A stretch of DNA of 5,428 nucleotides, from positions 1 through 5,428 of the forward strand of contig JAKBCD010000170.1 of the NCBI GenBank assembly GCA_021808205.1. Reading direction: 5' to 3'. A model generated the notes under the pieces. That model ran no database searches, was not told the DNA's origin, and saw only the letters and a program-made list of their open reading frames with translations. Position numbers and translations under genes: made by a program. Source of the stretch: Pseudomonadota bacterium (GTDB taxonomy: Bacteria; Pseudomonadota; Alphaproteobacteria; Acetobacterales; Acetobacteraceae). Shown in pieces: positions 1 to 5,062 of this stretch (the first letter of the stretch is position 1; every line of letters begins with the position of its first letter).

Positions 1-581
1 GAGGCGAGCGCAAGCGCCGCCGCCGCCGCCGTGGCCGACGCCGCAACGAGAACGGCCAGGTAAATGCAGAAGCCGGGCCGGAAACACCGAATGAAGCCGC
101 GCCGGCGGAGCCCAGCGCGCTGGATTTGGAGCTTGAGGCCGCGTTTGGCGAGGTGATCGCCACGCCAGTGCCACCGGCCGAGATAACCGAGACAACAGCC
201 CCCGCAGAAGCAGAATCCGCTGCCCCGAAACGCCGCCGCGCTCCGCGCAAGCGCAAGGAGGCTGAAGCCGAATCCAGCGCTGTGGAGGCTGTGGCGGAAG
301 AGCCCGCTGCCGCCGAGACACAGACCACACCCGCCAAACGCGCGCCGCGCAAGCGCAAACCAGCCACAAAGGTGGCGACAAGCGCCAGGACGGCTGTTGA
401 GGCGCCTGCCCTGACGGAAGAAATTTCCGCCCCTGAGTCGGCGCCGGCTGCACCCGGACAAGAATTCCAAGTTGCCGATCTGACTGCCCCTGAGAGTGCT
501 GTCAAGCCGGTGGTGACGCCGATCCTGATCGGCACCGGCGACGCGCCGGTCGCCAAAAAATCCGGCTGGTGGCGGCGCTAA
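1..581 (+). CDS. rne: Ribonuclease E, C-terminal tail (5' end outside window)
   Basis: This is the 3' end of a gene entering from the left; its frame is open from base 3 and ends at TAA 579-581, giving 192 visible residues. The visible part is the non-catalytic tail, so the S1 and catalytic domains are not seen. It opens with an arginine block (GERKRRRRRRGRRR), continues as an Ala/Glu/Pro-rich disordered stretch with two basic APRKRK patches (codons 240-257 and 342-359), and ends KKSGWWRR. In Caulobacter RNase E a terminal GWW peptide binds PNPase and builds the RNA degradosome; arginine-rich patches in such tails bind RNA. RNase E starts mRNA decay and processes rRNA. The identification rests on tail architecture and the GWW end, because no catalytic domain is visible; an RNase G or another Arg-rich protein is much less likely. 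A short ORF starting at TTG 126 lies in the same frame and is only an internal fragment. Confidence 0.85.
   Translation, partial: GERKRRRRRRGRRRNENGQVNAEAGPETPNEAAPAEPSALDLELEAAFGEVIATPVPPAEITETTAPAEAESAAPKRRRAPRKRKEAEAESSAVEAVAEEPAAAETQTTPAKRAPRKRKPATKVATSARTAVEAPALTEEISAPESAPAAPGQEFQVADLTAPESAVKPVVTPILIGTGDAPVAKKSGWWRR
240..359 (+). repeat. Two copies of a basic APRKRK-encoding repeat inside rne
   Basis: The 14-base string CCGCGCAAGCGCAA occurs at 243-256 and again at 345-358, in the same frame, with near-identity reaching a few bases upstream. Both encode the APRKRK patch. They look like duplicated RNA- or protein-binding patches in the disordered RNase E tail, or convergent use of the same codons. 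Confidence 0.6.
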
Positions 582-615
582 CCGTCAGAGCCGAGGCAAT
601 TTACACTTTGTAGCG

Positions 616-645
616 AAATGGGAACGGCTCTTCGTTCCCATTTTT
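616..645 (+). terminator. Intrinsic terminator after rne
   Basis: A perfect 11-bp stem (AAATGGGAACG at 616-626 with CGTTCCCATTT at 633-643) encloses a 6-base loop, GCTCTT. A T-run at 641-645 overlaps the end of the stem. It lies 34 bases after the rne stop codon. It separates rne transcription from the next gene. The left flank has only three A residues, so it looks one-directional. Confidence 0.88.
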
Positions 646-646
646 A

Positions 647-679
647 CTTGAAAAGCTGCGAAATCCGTCGAAGTATGTA
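647..679 (+). promoter_or_regulatory. Weak candidate promoter for the BI-1 gene
   Basis: CTTGAAA at 647-653 resembles a -35 element, either sigma-70 TTGACA-like or heat-shock CTTGAAA-like. A poor -10 follows: AAGTAT at 671-676 (17-base spacer, 3 of 6 matches), or TATGTA at 674-679 with too long a spacer. A promoter must lie between the terminator and the gene, but the exact boxes are uncertain. Confidence 0.25.
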
Positions 680-683
680 AGTC

Positions 684-700
684 GTGCCTAAATTAGGCAC
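684..700 (+). promoter_or_regulatory. 17-base palindrome, possible operator or 5'UTR hairpin
   Basis: GTGCCTAA (684-691), a single centre base A, then TTAGGCAC (693-700) form a perfect inverted repeat. It sits 6 bases before the Shine-Dalgarno sequence of the BI-1 gene and just after the best candidate -10. As DNA it looks like a dimeric repressor site near +1. As RNA it could fold into a 6-bp stem (GTGCCT/AGGCAC) with loop AAATT next to the ribosome binding site. I cannot assign it to a known regulator. Confidence 0.5.
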
Positions 701-706
701 AGTTCT

Positions 707-711
707 AGGAG
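707..711 (+). promoter_or_regulatory. Ribosome binding site that decides the BI-1 start
   Basis: AGGAG at 707-711 lies 11 bases before ATG 723. It supports ATG 723 over the in-frame GTG at 684. That GTG has no Shine-Dalgarno sequence and lies inside the palindrome. Confidence 0.65.
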
Positions 712-722
712 CAATATATCTC

Positions 723-1499
723 ATGGCCTTCAACCCGAACCAATCCTACCGCACTGCGCAGGCCGGCTATGCCGCCTATGGCAGCGCCGCGCTGGATGCG
801 GGACTGCGCGCCTACATGCTGCGCGTTTACAACTGGATGGCGTCTGGTCTGGTGCTCACCGGCCTGATCGCGTTTGCCATCTCTCATACCGCGCTGCTGA
901 ACCTGTTCTATCAGCCGGTCCAAACCGTGACCGGAGTGATGTTGCACCCCACCATCCTGGCTTACGCCACCATCTTCGCGCCACTGGTGTTCGTGATGGT
1001 GCTGAGTTTCGGCGTGAACAGGCTTTCGACCACCGCCGCGCAAGCCCTTTTCTGGGTGTTTTGCGCCACGATGGGCGCCTCGCTGACCAACATCTTCATG
1101 GTCTATACCGAAACCTCGATCGCGGAAGTTTTTTTCATCACCGCCTCGATGTTCGCGGCCACCAGCCTGTACGGCTATGTGACGGGACGCGACCTGACCA
1201 GCTGGGGCAGCTTCTTTTTCATGGGGCTGATCGGCATCATCGTCGCCTCGCTGGTGAACATCTTCCTGCATTCCCCGGCGGTGGCCTTCGCCATTTCCAT
1301 CCTGGGCGTGTTCGTGTTCCTGGGCCTCACCGCTTATGACACTCAGCGGATCAAGGCCAGCTACATTCAGTTCGGCGCCGCCTATGGGGTGGATATGGCG
1401 GGCAAGCGCTCGGTCTATGATGCGCTGCAGTTATACCTGAACTTCATCAACCTGTTCTTGTTCATGCTGCAGCTTTTCGGCCAGCGTAACCAGCGCTGA
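723..1499 (+). CDS. Bax inhibitor-1/YccA family (YbhL-like) inner-membrane protein
   Basis: The product is a 258-residue integral membrane protein of the BI-1/TMBIM family. Hydrophobic segments are visible at about 34-54, 78-97, 104-124, 134-153, 162-182, 186-205 and 236-253, which is the seven-segment layout of the family. The N-terminal LRAYMLRVYNWMASGL motif, the YDTQ(R)IK motif (205-211) and the C-terminal VYDALQLYLNFINLFLF segment are typical. Asp206 and Asp233 are good candidates for the conserved aspartate pair that gates the calcium leak in Bacillus YetJ. Family members are calcium-leak or protease-modulating proteins (E. coli YccA inhibits FtsH); the exact role here is unknown. ATG 723 was chosen for its Shine-Dalgarno sequence; a GTG at 684 would add 13 residues. 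The ACT-domain gene follows after 7 bases, probably on the same mRNA. Confidence 0.93.
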   Translation: MAFNPNQSYRTAQAGYAAYGSAALDAGLRAYMLRVYNWMASGLVLTGLIAFAISHTALLNLFYQPVQTVTGVMLHPTILAYATIFAPLVFVMVLSFGVNRLSTTAAQALFWVFCATMGASLTNIFMVYTETSIAEVFFITASMFAATSLYGYVTGRDLTSWGSFFFMGLIGIIVASLVNIFLHSPAVAFAISILGVFVFLGLTAYDTQRIKASYIQFGAAYGVDMAGKRSVYDALQLYLNFINLFLFMLQLFGQRNQR

Positions 1500-1506
1500 C
1501 CGGCAG

Positions 1507-2022
1507 ATGGCTTCTCTGGTTGTTAGCCTGGCCGGTGCAGACCAGCCCGGCCTTGTGAACAGTGTCTCCGCGACAATTACCGCCGGGGGCGGAAGCTGGC
1601 TGGAAAGTCGGCTTGCGCATCTGGCGGGAACCTTCGCGGGGATTGTTCTTGTTCGCGTCGCGGATGAAAAGGCGCAGGCGTTGGCCGCCGCTCTTTCGGC
1701 CCTGGCGACGGAAGGGTTGGCGGTGAATGTTATCACCGGAACCGAGAGCGCCGCCCCGGCTGAGCAGGTGACCCTGGAATTGCTGGGCAATGACCGCCCT
1801 GGCATCGTACGCGAGGTCACACAAACGCTGCGCGGCCTTGGCGTGAATATTGAGGAGTTTTCATCCTCTATCGAAAGCGCTGCATTCACCGGCGAGGATA
1901 TGTTCCGTGCCGTGGCGCGACTTGGCCTGCCGGCGGGGCTTTCCGCCCAGGACGTAAGCGCGGCGCTGGAAAAGCTAACGGCGGAATTCATGGTGGATAT
2001 CAGGCAGCCTGAACCGGCCTGA
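1507..2022 (+). CDS. Double ACT-domain protein, GcvR-like
   Basis: The 171-residue protein has two tandem ACT domains, about residues 3-78 and 87-166. The first begins LVVSLAGADQPGLVNSVSAT and the second contains GNDRPGIVREVTQTLRGLGV followed by NIEEFSSSI. Both show the D(R/Q)PG turn where ACT domains bind amino acids at their dimer interface. Length and arrangement match the glycine cleavage repressor GcvR family, which in E. coli works by binding the regulator GcvA. There is no DNA-binding or catalytic domain, so it probably acts as an amino-acid-sensing partner of another protein. No gcvA or gcvTHP gene is in view, so the GcvR role is by family only. The ATG lies 7 bases after the BI-1 stop with only a weak ribosome site, which fits translational coupling. 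A 186-residue antisense ORF over this gene is a GC-bias shadow. Confidence 0.85.
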   Translation: MASLVVSLAGADQPGLVNSVSATITAGGGSWLESRLAHLAGTFAGIVLVRVADEKAQALAAALSALATEGLAVNVITGTESAAPAEQVTLELLGNDRPGIVREVTQTLRGLGVNIEEFSSSIESAAFTGEDMFRAVARLGLPAGLSAQDVSAALEKLTAEFMVDIRQPEPA

Positions 2023-2045
2023 AGCTGGTGGTCCTTAAAGCTTCA
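2020..2045 (+). terminator. Weak hairpin after the ACT-domain gene, possible terminator
   Basis: TGAAGCT at 2020-2026, which includes the stop codon, pairs with AGCTTCA at 2039-2045, a 7-bp stem with a 12-base loop. A short T-run (2052-2055) follows 6 bases later. The stem is AT-rich and the T-run is detached, so termination would be inefficient at best. Confidence 0.3.
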
Positions 2046-2056
2046 CGCGAATTTTC

Positions 2057-2086
2057 TTGACACGGCGCGCCCCCGCATAGCCGAAT
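2057..2086 (+). promoter_or_regulatory. miaB: Candidate promoter for the miaB cluster
   Basis: TTGACA at 2057-2062 is a perfect sigma-70 -35 hexamer. The best -10 at a usual distance is CCGAAT at 2081-2086, with an 18-base spacer and only 3 of 6 matches. That would place the transcript start near 2093. Position in the gap before a new gene group supports it; the poor -10 keeps confidence low. Confidence 0.4.
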
Positions 2087-2098
2087 AGCCGTATGCTC

Positions 2099-2104
2099 AG
2101 GAGG
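2099..2104 (+). promoter_or_regulatory. Strong Shine-Dalgarno AGGAGG far upstream of miaB
   Basis: AGGAGG at 2099-2104 is a six-base match to the anti-Shine-Dalgarno sequence, yet it lies 76 bases before the miaB ATG. The miaB start itself has no clear ribosome site. The nearest usable start is TTG 2116, 11 bases downstream, which opens a small leader ORF. Confidence 0.5.
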
Positions 2105-2108
2105 ATTC

Positions 2109-2125
2109 TCAAGCTTTGCGCTTGA
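2109..2125 (+). other. Small RNA hairpin in the miaB leader
   Basis: TCAAGC (2109-2114) and GCTTGA (2120-2125) form a 6-bp stem with loop TTTGC. The leader TTG start at 2116 lies in the loop, 4 bases after the AGGAGGATTC stretch ends. It could modulate initiation at that site. It has no T-run, so it is not a terminator. Confidence 0.4.
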
Positions 2126-2184
2126 CCTGCAAGCCCACGCCGCGTTTCTGCCTCCGGATGAACCGGATGGACTTGAACGCATGA
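2116..2184 (+). CDS. Possible 22-codon leader ORF overlapping the miaB start
   Basis: From TTG 2116 the frame runs 22 sense codons to TGA 2182-2184, which overlaps the miaB ATG (ATGA). The AGGAGG at 2099-2104 precedes it with 11-base spacing. The peptide is basic with two cysteines (residues 5 and 12) and resembles no family I know. The overlap would allow ribosomes to reinitiate at miaB, which lacks its own Shine-Dalgarno sequence. The TTG start and short length make this a hypothesis; the sequence could equally be plain 5'UTR. Confidence 0.25.
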   Translation: MRLTCKPTPRFCLRMNRMDLNA

Positions 2185-3539
2185 CCACGACCGACCGCAA
2201 GACCCGCAAGCTGCACGTCGTCACCCATGGCTGCCAGATGAACATCTATGACAGCGCCCGGATGACGGACCTGCTGCGCCCGCTTGGCTATGCCACGGTG
2301 GAAACACCGGAAAATGCGGATATGGTGATTCTCAATACCTGCCATATCCGCGAACGCGCCGAGGAGAAGGTATTCTCCCAGCTTGGCCGCCTGCGGAAAA
2401 TGAAGGAAGCCCAGGGCGGCAGCATGATGATCGCCGTGACCGGCTGCGTGGCGCAGGCTGAAGGCGACGTGCTGGCCAAACGCGCCCCGTTTGTGGATCT
2501 GGTGGTCGGCCCGCAGGCTTATCATCGCCTGCCGGAGCTGATCGCCCAGGCACATCGCAAGCAGGGCGTGGTGATCGACACCGAGTTCCCGGCGGAACAG
2601 AAATTCGACCATCTGCCGGATGATGCGGCGCCGCAGGGCGTGGTCTCTTTTCTCTCCATCCAGGAAGGCTGCGACAAATTCTGTTCCTTCTGCGTGGTCC
2701 CCTATACGCGCGGGGCCGAAGCCTCACGGCCGGCGGCAAGCGTGATCGCCGAGGCAAAACGCATGGTCGCCCTTGGGGCGCGGGAGATCGCGCTGCTCGG
2801 CCAGAACGTGAACGCCTATCACGGCGAGGGGCCGGATGGTTCGAGCTGGAGCCTCACCCGGCTGCTGCACAGCCTGGCCGAGATCGAAGGGCTGGAGCGG
2901 CTCCGCTATACTACCTCCCATCCGAACGACATGACCGATGAGCTGATCGACGCGCACCGGGACAATGCCAAGCTGGTGCCGTTTTTACATCTGCCGGTGC
3001 AATCCGGCTCCGACAAGATTTTGCAGGCGATGAACCGCAAGCATAAGGCTGATGATTTTCGCCGAATTGTGGGACGGCTGCGCGACATCCGCCCGGACAT
3101 GGCATTCTCCTCGGATTTCATCGTCGGCCACCCCGGCGAAACGGATGCGGATTTTGCCCAGACCATGGCGCTGATCCGCGAAACCGGCTTCGCGCTGGCG
3201 TATTCCTTTACGTATTCCTCGCGCCCTGGCACGCCGGCGGCGGGGCTGACGCAGGTGGAACAGGCGGTGAAGGATGCCAGGCTGCAGAAGCTGCAAGCCG
3301 TGCTGCGCGAACAGCAGGATGATTTCAACGCTGCCACGGTAGGGCTGGAAACGCCCGTGCTGTTCACGGGCTCCGGGCGACATAAAGGGCAGATCGCCGG
3401 ACGTTCACTTTGGCTGCAGCCGGTGGTGGTGATGCATGATTCAGACCTCACCGGGCATATCCGTATGGTGAAAATCACCAGCGCCAACCCCAACTCGTTA
3501 CTAGGCACTCTTTTGGATAAGGAGAAAATCGCCGCTTGA
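2181..3539 (+). CDS. miaB: tRNA-2-methylthio-N6-dimethylallyladenosine synthase MiaB
   Basis: This is a 452-residue cytosolic radical-SAM methylthiotransferase that converts i6A37 to ms2i6A37 in tRNAs reading codons that start with U, after MiaA has added the isopentenyl group. The N-terminal methylthiotransferase domain (about 11-115) carries the three auxiliary-cluster cysteines C18 (GCQMN), C54 (NTCHIRE) and C89 (TGCVAQ). The radical-SAM domain has CxxxCxxC at C164, C168 and C171 (GCDKFCSFC), followed by VVPYTRG. Other family motifs are GQNVNAYHG (207-215), LPVQSGSDKILQAMNRKH (271-288), and DFIVGHPGETDADF (312-325). A TRAM RNA-binding domain fills about 383-446. All six cluster ligands are present, so the enzyme looks intact and of normal length. 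ATG 2181 is the first in-frame standard start. Its stop overlaps the phoH start, marking the head of a compact operon. Confidence 0.97.
   Translation: MTTTDRKTRKLHVVTHGCQMNIYDSARMTDLLRPLGYATVETPENADMVILNTCHIRERAEEKVFSQLGRLRKMKEAQGGSMMIAVTGCVAQAEGDVLAKRAPFVDLVVGPQAYHRLPELIAQAHRKQGVVIDTEFPAEQKFDHLPDDAAPQGVVSFLSIQEGCDKFCSFCVVPYTRGAEASRPAASVIAEAKRMVALGAREIALLGQNVNAYHGEGPDGSSWSLTRLLHSLAEIEGLERLRYTTSHPNDMTDELIDAHRDNAKLVPFLHLPVQSGSDKILQAMNRKHKADDFRRIVGRLRDIRPDMAFSSDFIVGHPGETDADFAQTMALIRETGFALAYSFTYSSRPGTPAAGLTQVEQAVKDARLQKLQAVLREQQDDFNAATVGLETPVLFTGSGRHKGQIAGRSLWLQPVVVMHDSDLTGHIRMVKITSANPNSLLGTLLDKEKIAA
3519..3524 (+). promoter_or_regulatory. Ribosome binding site supporting the phoH TTG start
   Basis: AAGGAG at 3519-3524, within the end of miaB, lies 11 bases before TTG 3536. 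The alternative in-frame ATG at 3596 has no such sequence ahead of it. This favours the TTG start. Confidence 0.6.
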
Positions 3540-4558
3540 GCCAGATCATCGCCACCCCGCCCCGCAACTCCCCCGCGCTTGCGCGCTCCCTCACCATGAC
3601 CTTCAGCGACAACACGCTGCTCCCAATGTTGCTTGGAGATCATGACCGGCATCTGGCCCGGATAGAACAGAAATTGGGCGTGCGCCTGGCCTGTCGGGGC
3701 AACCGGATTGGCATTTCAGGCACGGCGGAGCAGGTGGTGGCGGCGGAAGCCGCTTTGGAAGCGCTTTATGAACAGTTAAAGCGCGGTGAGATGATCGATG
3801 GTCCGAAAGTGGATGCCGCCTTGCGCTTGACAGACCCTGCGAACGAGCCGCGCCTGCCGCTTTCAGACCTTCCTGCCATTCGCACACGCAAGGGCGCCAT
3901 CGGCCCGCGCAGCCAAGGCCAGGCGGTTTATATCGACACGCTGGCCCGGCACGAGATGGTGTTTGGGCTTGGCCCCGCGGGCACGGGTAAAACGTATCTC
4001 GCCGTGGCTCAGGCTGTGGCCATGCTCATCTCCGGCCGGGTGGACCGGATTGTGCTCTCCCGACCCGCCGTGGAAGCCGGAGAGCGGCTCGGCTTCCTGC
4101 CCGGCGATATGAAGGAGAAAGTGGACCCTTATCTGCGCCCGCTTTACGACGCGCTGAATGATTTGCTGCCCGGCGACCAGCTGACCAAGCGCATGGCGAC
4201 CGGCGAGATCGAGATCGCGCCGCTGGCCTTTATGCGTGGCCGCACGCTGGCGCATGCTTTCGTGATTTTGGACGAGGCGCAGAACACCACCGCCGTGCAA
4301 ATGAAAATGTTCTTAACGCGCATGGGCGAAGGCACGCGTATGGTGATAACCGGGGATCTTTCGCAGATCGACCTGCCGCCCAACACGCGCTCTGGCCTGG
4401 CAGATGCCCTGGACACGCTGGAAGGCGTGCAGGGCATTGGTGTGACGCGCTTTACCAATGCCGATGTGGTACGCCACCCGTTGGTGGCGCGGATCGTCGA
4501 GGCCTACGACCAGCGATATAATGCGGCGAAGGAACACGCCCGGGAGCGGCAAGGTTAA
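3536..4558 (+). CDS. phoH: PhoH-like ATPase (YbeZ type)
   Basis: The 340-residue protein is a cytosolic P-loop ATPase of the PhoH/YbeZ family. An N-terminal KH-like segment (about 22-85) precedes the ATPase domain. Walker A is GPAGTGKT (146-153), Walker B is FVILDEAQN (242-250, with D246 and E247), the sensor-like motif is ITGDLSQIDLP (271-281), and FTNADVVRHPLV (306-317) is the usual C-terminal signature. YbeZ physically and genetically partners YbeY in E. coli, and ybeY follows here, which supports a role in rRNA maturation or RNA handling. The Pho-regulon name is historical. The TTG start overlaps the miaB stop by three bases and has a Shine-Dalgarno sequence; ATG 3596 would drop 20 residues that are poorly conserved in character. 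The Walker motifs are complete. Confidence 0.94.
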   Translation: MSQIIATPPRNSPALARSLTMTFSDNTLLPMLLGDHDRHLARIEQKLGVRLACRGNRIGISGTAEQVVAAEAALEALYEQLKRGEMIDGPKVDAALRLTDPANEPRLPLSDLPAIRTRKGAIGPRSQGQAVYIDTLARHEMVFGLGPAGTGKTYLAVAQAVAMLISGRVDRIVLSRPAVEAGERLGFLPGDMKEKVDPYLRPLYDALNDLLPGDQLTKRMATGEIEIAPLAFMRGRTLAHAFVILDEAQNTTAVQMKMFLTRMGEGTRMVITGDLSQIDLPPNTRSGLADALDTLEGVQGIGVTRFTNADVVRHPLVARIVEAYDQRYNAAKEHARERQG

Positions 4559-4608
4559 TCGCTCTGCGGTTGACCAACCCCCACGGGTTTGCGACAGACG
4601 CGAAGCAA

Positions 4609-5049
4609 ATGGACGACCCTGGAAGTAGTGGCCCCCTCGGGGGCATCGAAATCGTCATCACGGACCGGCGCTGGCGCGCCCACGTGCCGGATGCAATTCG
4701 CCGCGTCGGCCGCGCTTTGGTGGCCAGTGGCTGTGCCGCCAGCGTGGCGCTAACCGATGATCTGACCGTGAAAAAGCTGAATTTCCGTGACCGCGGCAAG
4801 AACAAACCGACCAATGTGCTGACCTATGAGCAGCCCCCGGAAATATTGCTGGCTTTTGGCGTGGTGGCGCGGGAAGCCAGGTGCCAGCATAAGAGCATCG
4901 GCAACCATCTTTCGCATCTGATCGTGCATGGAGCTTTGCATTTGCAAGGCTATGATCACCACCACCCTGGCGAGGCACGCGAGATGGAGGCGCAGGAAAC
5001 CCGCATTCTGGCGCGGCTGGATGTGCCCAACCCCTGGAAAAACCGATGA
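4609..5049 (+). CDS. ybeY: Endoribonuclease YbeY (rRNA maturation factor)
   Basis: YbeY is a zinc-dependent single-strand endoribonuclease for 16S rRNA 3'-end maturation and ribosome quality control. The metal motif HxxxHxxxxxH is intact (HGALHLQGYDH; residues 107, 111 and 117 from this start), preceded by LTDDLTVKKLNFRDRGKNKP, which carries the family RGK(D/N)KPTNVL element. ATG 4609 gives 146 residues and leaves 12 before the conserved IEIVITDRRW start of the fold. An in-frame TTG at 4570 would give 159 residues; neither start has a good ribosome site, so the N-terminus is uncertain. The segment between NVLTY and EILLAFG is short, and the usual GD(I/L) there is missing (see findings). It follows phoH by 50 bases (11 if TTG is used) and precedes corC by 13. 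Confidence 0.93.
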   Translation: MDDPGSSGPLGGIEIVITDRRWRAHVPDAIRRVGRALVASGCAASVALTDDLTVKKLNFRDRGKNKPTNVLTYEQPPEILLAFGVVAREARCQHKSIGNHLSHLIVHGALHLQGYDHHHPGEAREMEAQETRILARLDVPNPWKNR

Positions 5050-5054
5050 AGGGG
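5049..5054 (+). promoter_or_regulatory. Ribosome binding site of the corC-like gene
   Basis: AAGGGG-type purine run (5049-5054) overlaps the last base of the ybeY stop codon and lies 8 bases before ATG 5063. This supports that start and coupling to ybeY translation. Confidence 0.6.
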
Positions 5055-5062
5055 AAAATCCG

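Noticed and set aside
684..722. GTG 684 as start of the BI-1 protein
   Set aside because: It has no Shine-Dalgarno sequence and would place the palindrome and the AGGAG site inside the gene. ATG 723 has a ribosome site and a family-like N-terminus.
582..722. Possible small RNA gene between rne and the BI-1 gene
   Set aside because: The only strong structure is the terminator at 616-645, explained by rne. No convincing promoter lies just upstream of it.
705..1271. 188-residue minus-strand ORF opposite the BI-1 gene
   Set aside because: It is rich in His, Gln, Gly and Arg with no family likeness, and lies opposite a clear membrane-protein gene. It is a GC-bias shadow.
1431..1991. 186-residue minus-strand ORF opposite the ACT-domain gene
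   Set aside because: Its Ser/Arg/Ala-rich composition mirrors the sense codons and no domain is visible. The plus-strand ORF has clear ACT motifs.
2093..2125. 10-codon ORF starting at ATG 2093 in the miaB leader
   Set aside because: It has no ribosome site ahead of it and is very short. It would matter only if the transcript were leaderless from about 2093, which I cannot show.
2906..3652. 248-residue minus-strand ORF across the miaB/phoH junction
   Set aside because: It lies opposite conserved radical-SAM, TRAM and PhoH coding sequence. Its Ser/Cys/Arg-rich content is typical of antisense frames in GC-rich genes.
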